Shown one piece after another: positions 46,118 through 56,671 of a DNA stretch of 64,000 nt. Both the position numbers and the translations under genes were made by a program. The stretch is taken from positions 62,001 through 126,000 of the forward strand of contig NZ_CP021108.1 in assembly GCF_002119685.1 (NCBI RefSeq), written 5' to 3'. Within the stretch, counting starts at the first letter, position 1; each line of letters begins with the position of its first letter. Under the pieces are notes generated by a model, which was given only the letters and a program-made list of their open reading frames with translations, did not search any database and was not told the origin of the DNA. The DNA comes from Bordetella genomosp. 8. Lineage in GTDB: Bacteria; Pseudomonadota; Gammaproteobacteria; Burkholderiales; Burkholderiaceae_B.

Positions 46118-46754
46118 GCAGCTTCCTTTCCAGCGCCTTGCTGGCGCGCGACAACGGCCAGCAGAGGACGAAATAAATGAGCGCGGCCACCGCATAGACC
46201 GTGAAGGGATTGAAGGTGGCGTTGGTGATGATGGTGCTGGCCTTGGACAGTTCCGTGAATCCGATGATGGAAGTCAGTGCCGTGCTCTTGACGATCTGCA
46301 CGGTAAAGCCCACCGTCGGCGCCACCGCGATGCGCAGGGCTTGCGGCAGGATCACGTGGCGCATCTGCTGCGCGTACCCCATCGCCAGGCTGGATGAGGC
46401 TTCCCATTGCCCGCGCGGAATGGCGTCGACGCAGCCGCGCCAGATTTCCGCCAGGTAGGCGGCCGACCACAACACCAGGGCGGTGCCCGCTGCCAGCCAG
46501 GCCGGCACGTCCACGCCGGCCAGCGACAGGCCGAAGAAAGCCAGGAACAGCTGCATCAACAGCGGCGTGCCCTGGAACAGTTCGATGAAGGCCCATGCGG
46601 CCCGGCGCGGCCAGGGCGCGCGCGCCGTGCGCATCATCAACACGCACAGGCCCAGCACGGCGCCGCCGGCGAAGGCGACCGTCGCCAGCACCACGGTCCA
46701 GCGCGCCGCCAGCAGCAGATTGCGCACGATGTCCCACAGCGAAAACTCGATCAT
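46098..46754 (-). CDS. Polar amino-acid ABC transporter permease
   Basis: 218-aa permease with about five membrane helices and the EAA-type loop EASSSLAMGYAQQMRHVILPQALR (about residues 128-151), as in HisM/GlnP. N-terminal FIELFQGTPLLMQLFLAFFG is characteristic. ATG overlaps the preceding permease stop (ATGA). Heterodimer partner is the next gene. Confidence 0.93.
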   Translation of the reverse strand: MIEFSLWDIVRNLLLAARWTVVLATVAFAGGAVLGLCVLMMRTARAPWPRRAAWAFIELFQGTPLLMQLFLAFFGLSLAGVDVPAWLAAGTALVLWSAAYLAEIWRGCVDAIPRGQWEASSSLAMGYAQQMRHVILPQALRIAVAPTVGFTVQIVKSTALTSIIGFTELSKASTIITNATFNPFTVYAVAALIYFVLCWPLSRASKALERKLHAAHRT

Positions 46755-47419
46755 CGCGCGCTCCCGCCGAACATGCGCCTGCCCGCGTAGCGCAGCAACT
46801 GCCGCAACACGATCGCCAGTATCAGGTAGATCACCGTGGTCACGATGTAGACCTCGAACGGCCTGAAGTTGCGCGACTGGATGAAGTTCGCGGCGAAGGA
46901 CAGGTCTTCCGCGGCGATCTGCGAGCACACGGCCGAACCCAGCATCACGATGACGATCTGCGACGACAGCGCGGGCCAGATGCGTGACAGCGCCGGCCGC
47001 AGCACGACGTGGCGGAAGACCTGGATACGGCTCATCGCCAGGCTGAACCCCGCCTCGTACTGGCCGCGCGGGGTGGCGTCGATGCCGGCACGTATGATTT
47101 CGGTGCTGTAGGCGCCCAGGTTGATCGCCATCGCCAGGCAGGCGGCCTGCATCTCGCCCATCTGCACGCCCAGCGAGGGCAGGCCGAAGAAGATGAAGAA
47201 CAGCTGGATCAGGAAGGGCGTGTTGCGGATCAGTTCGACATAGGCCGTGACCGGCGGACGGGTCCAGCGCGGGCCCTGGGTGCTGGCCCATGCGCCGGCG
47301 ATGCCGATGGCCACGCCCGCCACCGCGCCGACGGCGATCAATTCCACCGTCACGCCCAGGCCCTTCACCAGGACCGGGGTGTAATCGGCGATCGCCAGGA
47401 AATCGAAGCGGTAGGCCAT
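46751..47419 (-). CDS. Polar amino-acid ABC transporter permease
   Basis: 222-aa paralogous permease: ELIRNTPFLIQLFFIFFG near residue 62 and EAGFSLAMSRIQVFRHVVLRPAL near 120, with about five membrane helices. Seven bases after the binding-protein stop. Forms the pore with the adjacent permease. Confidence 0.93.
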   Translation of the reverse strand: MAYRFDFLAIADYTPVLVKGLGVTVELIAVGAVAGVAIGIAGAWASTQGPRWTRPPVTAYVELIRNTPFLIQLFFIFFGLPSLGVQMGEMQAACLAMAINLGAYSTEIIRAGIDATPRGQYEAGFSLAMSRIQVFRHVVLRPALSRIWPALSSQIVIVMLGSAVCSQIAAEDLSFAANFIQSRNFRPFEVYIVTTVIYLILAIVLRQLLRYAGRRMFGGSAR

Positions 47420-47426
47420 GGGGTGC

Positions 47427-48209
47427 CTACAGTCCCGCCGGCAGGTCGGCGCCCAGCCACTTGCGCGAGATGGCGTTCAGCGAGCCGTCCTTCTTGGCTT
47501 CCACCAGTATCGCGTCGAGCTTGGCCTGCAGCGCCGGTTCGTTCTTGTTCAGGCCGATGAAGCACGGCGAGTTCTTGATCAGGAACTTGGTTTCGGGTTT
47601 CTTGGGCGGGTTCTTCGCCAGGATGGCGGCGGCGACGACGTTGCCCGTGGCGATCAGCTGCACCTGGCCCGACAGGAAGGCGGAGATGGTGCCGTTGTTG
47701 TCTTCGTAGCGCTTGATGGTCGCGCCTTCGGGTGCGATCTTGCTCAGCTCGATATCCTCCACCGCGCCGCGCGTGACGCCGACGGTCTTGCCGACCAGGT
47801 CTTCCGGCTTGCTGGCCTTGATATTGGCGGGGCCGAACACGCCGTTGAAGAAGGGCGCGTACGCGGCGGAGAAGTCGATCACTTTTTCGCGCTCGGCATT
47901 CTTGCCCATGCTGGAGATGACCAGGTCGACCTTGCCGGTCTGCAGGTAGGCGATGCGATTGGCGCTGGTGACGGGGACCAGTTCCACCGTGACATTCAGC
48001 CGGCTGGCGATCAGCTTGGCGGTGTCGATGTCGTAGCCCACGGGCTTGAGGTCCGGGCCGACCGAGCCGAAGGGCGGGAAGTCCTGAGGTACCGCGACGC
48101 GGATGGTTCCGGCCTTCTGGATATTCTGCAGGGCGTCGGCGCTGGCGGTGCCGGCGGCCAGGACGGTGGCGGCGGCACACGCTGCCAGCAGAAGGTGTCT
48201 ACGGTTCAT
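47427..48209 (-). CDS. Periplasmic amino-acid-binding protein (SBP family 3)
   Basis: 260-aa type II binding protein with Sec signal (about 1-25, LLLAACAAATVLAAGTASA). Family-3 features: IRVAVPQDFPPFGSVGPD, VGYDIDTAKLIASRL and VDLVISSMGKNAEREKVIDFS. It captures a polar or modified amino acid for the downstream permeases and ATPase. An operator-like GGTATACAAAAC lies about 52 bases upstream, shared with other genes of the cluster. Confidence 0.93.
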   Translation of the reverse strand: MNRRHLLLAACAAATVLAAGTASADALQNIQKAGTIRVAVPQDFPPFGSVGPDLKPVGYDIDTAKLIASRLNVTVELVPVTSANRIAYLQTGKVDLVISSMGKNAEREKVIDFSAAYAPFFNGVFGPANIKASKPEDLVGKTVGVTRGAVEDIELSKIAPEGATIKRYEDNNGTISAFLSGQVQLIATGNVVAAAILAKNPPKKPETKFLIKNSPCFIGLNKNEPALQAKLDAILVEAKKDGSLNAISRKWLGADLPAGL

Positions 48210-48260
48210 GGGCTTCTCCGGTATTCGTGCCGATGGGCACGGCTTGTTTGCACACTAAAA

Positions 48261-48273
48261 CGGTATACAAAAC
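48261..48273 (+). promoter_or_regulatory. Candidate GntR operator upstream of the ABC transporter
   Basis: CGGTATACAAAAC; contains the palindrome GTATAC and matches sites at 50432 and 53117 (shared core RYATACAAAR). Lies 52-64 bases before the binding-protein gene, among GC-rich surroundings where an AT-rich block stands out. Confidence 0.55.
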
Positions 48274-48445
48274 CGAACGCAAAATGCGTGCCATCTGCTC
48301 GACTGGAGGGATCGCGGGGCACGGGCGCGCGTAGAATGCGCGGGCAGCCCGCGATGCGCACCCTTGTGGTGCGCGGACGCACCAGGACGATGCGCATCGG
48401 CCGCGTCCGGGCGTGCCGCGCGAGTGTTGGAAAATTGCGTCAGCG

Positions 48446-49459
48446 CTACGCCGGCTTGTCCACCACGACGCCGTGCCACCCCATGCCAGGGTAGGTTTCG
48501 TAGCCCGGCGTGCGCGCATAGCCGCACAGGGTCGCGCCATCCGCGTAGTAGCCGCTGGCCTCGTCCATGCCGGCGCGCAGTTCGAAGCGGTCGCTCAGCA
48601 GGCCCTTGCCGTCGGTGCTGGCGATGATGCGCTGGCGCGCATCGACGATCATGCAGCGTACCGCTCTGCCCGGTTCCGGCGCCAGCCGCACGTTGGCCAG
48701 TACGCCCGCCGCCTGTTTGCGCCAGTCGAAGAAAACGGCCAGTACGCCGACCGGGCCGTTGTTCGACTCGCCTTCGTAGACGCCGGCGGCATAGATCGCG
48801 GCCTGTGACCCGCCCAGCGCCGGTACGCACTCGATGTCGCAGCTGGCGTATTCCTCCGGCCCGCCGCTGGCCATGGCCTGCCGGAACCACTCCGTGGACG
48901 CGACGTTCCTGTTCGCGGCGTCCGGATAGACGTCGGGCCGTCCGTTGCACAGCACGCGGCCGGCGGGATCGACGATCCAAATGTCCAGGTAGACGGTATA
49001 GGTATCGAGGATGATGCCGAGTCGCTGGGCCGCATGGCGCGCGGTGTCGGCGCCCGGCTCGCACAGCGCCGCCGTGACGGCGGTGTCGGCGGCCCACCAG
49101 CGCACGTCGCAGGTGCGTTCGTACAGATTGCGGTCTATGGTTTCGATGGCGTTGAGCGCCAGGTCGGCCAGGCGCTGGCCGCGGCTGCGGCGCAGTTCGT
49201 TGTTGACGCTTTCGCCCAGCTGGCGCAATTCGGCCTGCAGCGAATTGGCCAGGGCCTCGACCCGCTCGGAAACCTCCCGCACGCGGCCCGCGACGATGGC
49301 GAAGCCGCGTCCCGCCTCACCCACGTGCGATGCCTCGATGGCCGCGTTCAATCCCAACAGGCGGGTTTCCAGCGTGATTTCCTTGATGTCGCGGATCTTG
49401 CCGCTGGTGATCTTGCCGATCCACTGCGACAGATCCGCGATGGTCTGGGCTTCTTCCAT
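48446..49459 (-). CDS. TM-less chemoreceptor-like protein: MCP signalling hairpin then Cache-type domain
   Basis: 337-aa protein. The N-terminal ~90 residues hold a methyl-accepting hairpin tip (TRLLGLNAAIEASHVGEAGR, then GFAIVAGRVREVSERVEALA), normally at the C-terminus of chemoreceptors. The rest (about 110-330) resembles a double Cache-like sensor: IVDPAGRVLCNGRPDVYP, STEWFRQAMASGG, VGVLAVFFDW and MGWHGVVVDKPA. No membrane helix is seen, so it is probably cytoplasmic with reversed domain order. It lies upstream of the amino-acid ABC transporter on the same strand and may sense the same solute. Confidence 0.82.
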   Translation of the reverse strand: MEEAQTIADLSQWIGKITSGKIRDIKEITLETRLLGLNAAIEASHVGEAGRGFAIVAGRVREVSERVEALANSLQAELRQLGESVNNELRRSRGQRLADLALNAIETIDRNLYERTCDVRWWAADTAVTAALCEPGADTARHAAQRLGIILDTYTVYLDIWIVDPAGRVLCNGRPDVYPDAANRNVASTEWFRQAMASGGPEEYASCDIECVPALGGSQAAIYAAGVYEGESNNGPVGVLAVFFDWRKQAAGVLANVRLAPEPGRAVRCMIVDARQRIIASTDGKGLLSDRFELRAGMDEASGYYADGATLCGYARTPGYETYPGMGWHGVVVDKPA

Positions 49460-49672
49460 GATATTTCCGAGCGTGGTCAGGCCGGCGGCCGCCGGATATG
49501 TCGTTCGATGACTACGTTTGGAAATACTATGAAATATCGTTGTGACAGAACAGCTTTTTTTGCGATTCGAACGGTACAAACCCGGCTTTCGGCATAGGCA
49601 GGAGTGCAAACGCGTCGCGACGGTGCGTGGGGACGGGCTCAATGCACGAAACCGTGCGTCGATCGCGGCCGT

Positions 49673-50359
49673 TCAGGTGAGCAACGCAGCCACCAGGCCG
49701 CTGTCGCCGCTTGCGTCGGACTCGAAGTCCAGCCCTTGTTCCACGTGGTCCAAGTGCTCGATCATCAGCTGGCAGGCGCGCTCGACGTCGCCCTCGCGGG
49801 CGGCCTCCAGGAAGGCGTGGTGTTCGTCGGACGAGCAGGCGGCGTCCACCGTGGACTGGTACAGCACCGTGATGATGGCGCTGCGCGCGGAGAGTTCGCG
49901 CAGCATTTCGGTCAGCACGGCGTTGCCGGCGACCTCGGCCAGCAGGGTATGGAAATCGGCCAGGAGCCGGTTGCGCAGCTGGACGTCGCCGCCCGCCACC
50001 GCCTTGCGTTCCTGCTTCAGGTGCTGCTCGATGCGCTTGTAGTCCGCCGGCCTGGCGCGGGCGATGAACTCGCGGGCCATGGCGGTTTCCAGGATGCGGC
50101 GCACCGCGAAGATTTCCCGCGCCTCCGCCGCGCTGGGTTTGCTGACGAAGGCCCCCTTGTCCGGCACGGTGCGGATGAGCTTGTCCTTGGACAGCATCAG
50201 CAGCGCGGCGCGGATCTTGGTGCGGCTGACGCCATAGGCGCGCGCCAGCGCTTCTTCCCGCAGCCGGGTACCCGGGGGCAGGCGATGGGCGACGATGGCC
50301 GCCGCGATATCGCGGGCGATGTGCTCGGTGCTGGTGTCGGCGGCTGTCGATGCGGGCAT
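49673..50359 (-). CDS. GntR-family (FCD) transcriptional regulator
   Basis: 228-aa protein: winged helix-turn-helix (LREEALARAYGVSRTKIRAAL, about residues 33-53), then an all-helical FCD ligand domain with the metal/carboxylate His pattern (ADFHTLLAEVAGN, SSDEHHAFLEAAREGD, MIEHLDHVEQGL). Divergent from the M20 gene across about 107 bases that hold a candidate operator. Likely the local repressor of the transporter, deacylase and carbamoylase genes. Confidence 0.9.
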   Translation of the reverse strand: MPASTAADTSTEHIARDIAAAIVAHRLPPGTRLREEALARAYGVSRTKIRAALLMLSKDKLIRTVPDKGAFVSKPSAAEAREIFAVRRILETAMAREFIARARPADYKRIEQHLKQERKAVAGGDVQLRNRLLADFHTLLAEVAGNAVLTEMLRELSARSAIITVLYQSTVDAACSSDEHHAFLEAAREGDVERACQLMIEHLDHVEQGLDFESDASGDSGLVAALLT

Positions 50360-50431
50360 GGGAATGTTGCGTAACGGACCGGCGCGTGCGCCGGCGATCG
50401 TCAAGTCTAACCAATTTCAGGCCACATAGAT

Positions 50432-50452
50432 TGCATACAAAATTTACATGCA
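50432..50452 (+). promoter_or_regulatory. Candidate GntR operator between the regulator and M20 genes
   Basis: Starts TGCATACAAAAT and ends ACATGCA, an imperfect palindrome with TGCAT/ATGCA arms. Lies 15-35 bases before the M20 start and 73 bases from the regulator start, suiting both repression and autoregulation. Confidence 0.6.
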
Positions 50453-50466
50453 TTAGAGTGGTCGGC

Positions 50467-51729
50467 ATGACTTCCCACACCGCATCGCTGATTTCCTTCA
50501 TCGACGGCCAGCACGAGCGCCAGACGGCCTTCCTGCGCGAGCTGGTTCGCGTGCCTTCCGACAATCCCCCCGGCGACTGCGCGCCCATCGCGCGCCGTGC
50601 CGCCGCCTTGCTGGGCGAGCTGGGCATGCAGGTCGAAGCCTACGAGGTGCCGCAGGAACTGGTGCAGGGCAATGGCATGAAGTCGGCGGTCAACCTGATC
50701 GTGCGTCATCGCTTCGGCCCGGGCGGTCCGGTGATCGCCTTGAACGCGCATGGCGACGTGGTGCCGCCGGGCGAGGGGTGGCAACGCGACCCTTATGGCG
50801 GGCAGATCGAACAGGATGCGCGGCATGGTCCGGTGATGTACGGCCGCGGCGTCGCGGTATCCAAGTCCGATTTCGCCACGTATACCTGGGCCCTGCTGGC
50901 GCTCAGGCACGCGCAGCAGGCGGGCGCCGCCCTGCGCGGCTCGGTCGAGTTGCATTTCACGTTCGACGAGGAAGTCGGCGGGGAGATCGGTCCGCGCTGG
51001 TTGCTCGACCAGGGATACAGCCGGCCGGACTATGCCTTGTCGGCGGGCTTCGGTTATGCGATCACGTCGGCGCATAACGGCTGCCTTCATGTGGAGGTTT
51101 CCATCCAGGGCCGCCAGGCGCATGCCGCCATGCCGGAGACCGGCGTCGATGCGCTGGAGGCCGCCACGCACGTGCTGCAGGCGCTGTACGCCTTTCGCGC
51201 CGAACTGGCTGGCCGGCGTTCCGCCACGCCGGGCATAGGCGCGCCCACCTTGAACGTCGGCCTGATACAAGGCGGCATCAATACCAACGTGGTGCCCGAC
51301 CGCGTCAGCTTCCGCATCGACCGCCGCATGATTCCGGAGGAAGCGGGCCATGACGCGGAAGGCGAGCTGCGCCGCATCGTCGATGGCGCGATCGCGCAAC
51401 GGCCCGGCTGTGCCGCGACCGTCCGGCGCATCATGCTGGCGCAGCCGCTGACGCGGCTGCCTGGGGCGGAACACCTGATCGAGCCGCTGCGGCGGCACGC
51501 CGAGGCCATCACGGGCGCGGAGATTCCCGTGCATGGGGTGCCGCTATACACCGACGCGCGGCACTACACGCAGCGCGGGATACCCACCGTGCTGTATGGC
51601 GCCGGGCCGCGCACCCTGGTCGAGGCGGGTGGCCATAACGCCGACGAGAACCTGCGGTTGGAAGACCTGCGCAAGGCGACGCAGGTGGTGGCGCTGACGC
51701 TGGCGGATCTGCTGGACGCCGGCAGCTAG
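50467..51729 (+). CDS. M20-family deacylase/peptidase with altered metal-ligand motif
   Basis: 420-aa ArgE/DapE-like protein. HGDVVPPGEGW keeps the metal His and Asp, the base Glu is in FDEEVGGEIGP and a late His is in GGHNADENL. The strand that usually reads GRGxxDxKG, giving the bridging metal Asp, reads GRGVAVSKSDF: Val131 replaces that Asp, with an Asp four residues later. Dimerisation-domain features are normal. It would act on an N-acyl amino acid if active. Its stop overlaps the convergent carbamoylase stop by 4 bases. Confidence 0.85.
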   Translation: MTSHTASLISFIDGQHERQTAFLRELVRVPSDNPPGDCAPIARRAAALLGELGMQVEAYEVPQELVQGNGMKSAVNLIVRHRFGPGGPVIALNAHGDVVPPGEGWQRDPYGGQIEQDARHGPVMYGRGVAVSKSDFATYTWALLALRHAQQAGAALRGSVELHFTFDEEVGGEIGPRWLLDQGYSRPDYALSAGFGYAITSAHNGCLHVEVSIQGRQAHAAMPETGVDALEAATHVLQALYAFRAELAGRRSATPGIGAPTLNVGLIQGGINTNVVPDRVSFRIDRRMIPEEAGHDAEGELRRIVDGAIAQRPGCAATVRRIMLAQPLTRLPGAEHLIEPLRRHAEAITGAEIPVHGVPLYTDARHYTQRGIPTVLYGAGPRTLVEAGGHNADENLRLEDLRKATQVVALTLADLLDAGS

Positions 51730-53069
51730 TTTCCCGCCAGGGTCGCGTCCAGGCCCAGCAGGAAAGTCTCGGTCACCTGCGCGGCCAATTGCACATCCTG
51801 CTCCGTCACGGTCTCCAGCGGATTGTGGCTGATCCCGCCATTGCCGCAGCGCACGAACAGCATGCTCACCGGCGCCGCCTTGGCGACCATCATGGCGTCG
51901 TGCCCGGCGCCCGACGACAGCTCATGCACCGGCACGCCGTGGGCGGCGATCGCCGCCGACCATAGCGAACGCTGCGCGCCCTCGCAGGGCGTCGCCGGCA
52001 CGCGCATGATCTCTTCCATCGCATGGCGCACACCCCGGCGCGCGCAGATGGCGGCGATCTCCGCGTCCAGGTCGGCCAGCGCGGCGTCGCGCGCGGCATC
52101 GTCGGGCGCGCGCACGTCCAGGGACAGCCGGCAGCAGCCGGGGATGACGTTGACCGAGCCGTCCGGTACCTCCAGCCGGCCCACGGTTCCCACCAGCCCG
52201 TCGCCCCGCCCGCAGCGCCGCTCCACGGCCAGGACGATTTCGGCGGCGGCGCAGGCAGCGTCGCGGCGCATATCCATGGGCGTGGTGCCCGCGTGGCCGG
52301 CCTGGCCTTCCAGCGTCAGCAGCCGCCGCACGCCACCCGCGATCGCACTGACCACGCCCACCGCGAGACCGCGTTGCAGCAGCACCGGGCCTTGCTCGAT
52401 GTGTACCTCGAAGTAATGCGCCAGCGCGCCGGGTTCGCCCGCGGACGCGCCGGTCTCGCTGGCCTGGCTGGACGCGACCATCGACGGCGTATCCGCGCCG
52501 GCGCCGGCGTGATGCAGGGATCGATCGCGCAATGCATCCGGGTCGAAGCCGGCGTCGCGCATCGCGTCGCGCATCGCGATCCCCTGCGCATCGCGGCGGT
52601 CCAGCGCGGACAGATCGAAACGCCCGACGTAGGCGGACGAGCCCAGGAAGGTGCTGCCGAAGCGCAGGCCTTCTTCCTCGGCGAAACCGACGACCTCGAA
52701 ATCGTAGGGCAGGCGGCGCCCCTGTGCGTGCAGGTCGGCCACGATGGCGATGGGCAGCAGGATGCCCAGGCGTCCGTCGTAGCGGCCCCCGTTGCGCACG
52801 GTGTCGTAATGGCTGCCGGTCGATACCAGCCGCGCCGGCTGCCGTTCAGGGGCGGCGCGATAGCGGCCGATCACATTGCCCACCGCGTCGTGCCGCACGT
52901 CGTCGAAGCCCGCCTCGCGCATCAAGGTCTCCAGCGCGGCGGCCACCGCGCGGTGCGCGGGGGTCATGTAGGCGCAGGTCAGGTGATCCGGGTGATCGGA
53001 ATGCCGGGCCAGGGCGTCGGCCCAGCGCAGGATGCGTTCGCCGCGGGGGCGCAAGGCGGTGGAGGACAT
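51726..53069 (-). CDS. N-carbamoyl-L-amino-acid hydrolase/allantoate-amidohydrolase-type enzyme
   Basis: 447-aa M20-type amidase of the HyuC/AllC group. Metal motifs are complete: STGSHYDTVRNGGRYDG, EEEGLRFGSTFLGS, HIEQGPVLL and a late GAGHDAM. It would release ammonia and CO2 from an N-carbamoyl group. Start at MSSTALRPRG (GGAA upstream); ATG 53099 lies only 18 bases from the operator and is less likely. Belongs with the GntR, M20 and transporter genes. Confidence 0.87.
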   Translation of the reverse strand: MSSTALRPRGERILRWADALARHSDHPDHLTCAYMTPAHRAVAAALETLMREAGFDDVRHDAVGNVIGRYRAAPERQPARLVSTGSHYDTVRNGGRYDGRLGILLPIAIVADLHAQGRRLPYDFEVVGFAEEEGLRFGSTFLGSSAYVGRFDLSALDRRDAQGIAMRDAMRDAGFDPDALRDRSLHHAGAGADTPSMVASSQASETGASAGEPGALAHYFEVHIEQGPVLLQRGLAVGVVSAIAGGVRRLLTLEGQAGHAGTTPMDMRRDAACAAAEIVLAVERRCGRGDGLVGTVGRLEVPDGSVNVIPGCCRLSLDVRAPDDAARDAALADLDAEIAAICARRGVRHAMEEIMRVPATPCEGAQRSLWSAAIAAHGVPVHELSSGAGHDAMMVAKAAPVSMLFVRCGNGGISHNPLETVTEQDVQLAAQVTETFLLGLDATLAGN

Positions 53070-53116
53070 GGAGAATTCCGCGCTGTGGGGAGCCTGCATT
53101 TAACGCCAATACACAA

Positions 53117-53128
53117 ACTTTGTATACA
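53117..53128 (-). promoter_or_regulatory. Candidate GntR operator upstream of the carbamoylase
   Basis: TGTATACAAAGT on the minus strand, part of a near-palindrome ACACAAA-C-TTTGTAT. Located about 48 bases before the chosen carbamoylase start. The rest of 53129-53369, up to the aminotransferase gene, shows nothing recognisable. Confidence 0.6.
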
Positions 53129-53369
53129 GGACTCGGGGCGGTCGGGTGGTGGACGCCGTCGTGTCCGCCCCATCGGTCCGGCGGCCGCCGCCCGCTACGC
53201 CGCGGCTTCGATCGCCTGCGGCGGCCTTCAATGATGCTTTTTTACCGCGCGCCGCAAATTCCTGGCGGCCCGACACCTGTCTCGCCGCATCAGGGTGATA
53301 AATTTAGCCTCTTGCCCGCCGATATCCACGGCGGCGCAGGGTTTCTTCTTCCTTCAACCAGGAACAGCC

Positions 53370-54560
53370 ATGGAATTCAGCCAGTACAACGTCAACACCC
53401 TCATGGAGATCACTTCCCGCCCGGACCTCGTGTTCGTGCGAGGACAGGGATCCTGGCTGGAGGACAACGCGGGCAAGCGATACCTGGACTTCATCCAGGG
53501 CTGGGCGGTGAACTGCCTGGGCCATGGCGCGCCTGAAATGCTGCGGGCGCTGAACGAGCAGGGCGCCAAGCTGATCAACCCCTCGCCGGCGTACTTCAAC
53601 GAACCCTCGCTGAATCTGGCCCAGCGCCTGACCCAGGCTTCGGTGTTCGATCGCGTCTTCTTCGCGAACAGCGGCGCCGAAGCCAACGAAGGCGCCATCA
53701 AGCTGGCGCGCAAGTGGGGCAAGGTCAACCGCAACGGCGCCTACAAGATCATCACCATGGACCACAGTTTCCATGGCCGGACGCTGGCGACCATGTCGGC
53801 GTCGGGCAAGCCGGGCTGGGGCACCATGTTCGCGCCGCAGGTGGACGGCTTCCCCAAGGCCAACCTGAACGACCTGGATTCGGTGCACAAGCTGATCGAC
53901 GCGCAGACCGTCGCCATCATGCTGGAACCGGTGCAGGGCGAAGGCGGCGTGATCCCCGCCACGGCGGAATTCATGCAGGGCCTGCGCAAGCTGGCGGACG
54001 AGCACGGACTGCTGCTGATCGTCGACGAAGTGCAGACCGGCATGGGCCGCTGCGGCACCATGTTCGCCTATCAGCAGTTCGGCATCACGCCGGACATCAT
54101 GACGCTGGGCAAGGGCATCGGCGGCGGCGTTCCGCTGGCCGCCTTGCTGGCGCGCCAGGACGTCAGCGTGTTTTCGCACGGCGAACAGGGCGGCACCTAT
54201 AACGGCAACCCGCTGATGACGGCCGTGGGCGTGGCGGTGTTCGACGTGCTGAACGCGCCGGGCTTCATGGAAACCGTGCAGGCGCGTGGCCGCCAGTTGT
54301 CCGAAGGCCTGCTGAAGCTGTCGGCCAAGTGGGGCATGCACGGCGAACGCGGCGCCGGCCTGCTGCGCGCGCTGGTCATGGACCGCGACGATGGCCCGGC
54401 CATCGTCGACGCCGCGCGCAAGCTGGAGCCGCAGGGCATGCTGCTGAACGCCCCGCGCGCCAACCTGCTGCGCTTCATGCCGGCGCTGAACGTGACCGAG
54501 CAGGAGGTCGACCTGATGCTCGACACCCTGGACGGCATCATCGCCAGGATGCGCGGCTAG
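53370..54560 (+). CDS. argD: Acetylornithine-aminotransferase-type class III aminotransferase
   Basis: 396-aa PLP enzyme. The PLP Lys is in MTLGKGIGGGVPLAA, with VDEVQTGMGRCG before it, and the GSWLEDNAGKRYLDFIQGWAVNC N-terminus matches Bordetella-type ArgD. AGGAAC precedes the ATG. It transfers the amino group of N-acetylornithine (and often succinyldiaminopimelate). Nearby M20 and carbamoylase genes suggest ornithine or ureido metabolism, but it may simply be the biosynthetic argD. Gene symbol is a family-level assignment. Confidence 0.85.
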   Translation: MEFSQYNVNTLMEITSRPDLVFVRGQGSWLEDNAGKRYLDFIQGWAVNCLGHGAPEMLRALNEQGAKLINPSPAYFNEPSLNLAQRLTQASVFDRVFFANSGAEANEGAIKLARKWGKVNRNGAYKIITMDHSFHGRTLATMSASGKPGWGTMFAPQVDGFPKANLNDLDSVHKLIDAQTVAIMLEPVQGEGGVIPATAEFMQGLRKLADEHGLLLIVDEVQTGMGRCGTMFAYQQFGITPDIMTLGKGIGGGVPLAALLARQDVSVFSHGEQGGTYNGNPLMTAVGVAVFDVLNAPGFMETVQARGRQLSEGLLKLSAKWGMHGERGAGLLRALVMDRDDGPAIVDAARKLEPQGMLLNAPRANLLRFMPALNVTEQEVDLMLDTLDGIIARMRG

Positions 54561-54585
54561 GCGCTCGCCCTTCGGGCGCGGTGCT

Positions 54586-56649
<2,064 letters not shown>

Positions 56650-56671
56650 GCGGGCTCCCGATCACAGACAA

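Noticed and set aside
54561..54585. Rho-independent terminator between argD and liuD
   Set aside because: Only a 5-bp CGCCC/GGGCG stem and no T-run; kept as a remark only.
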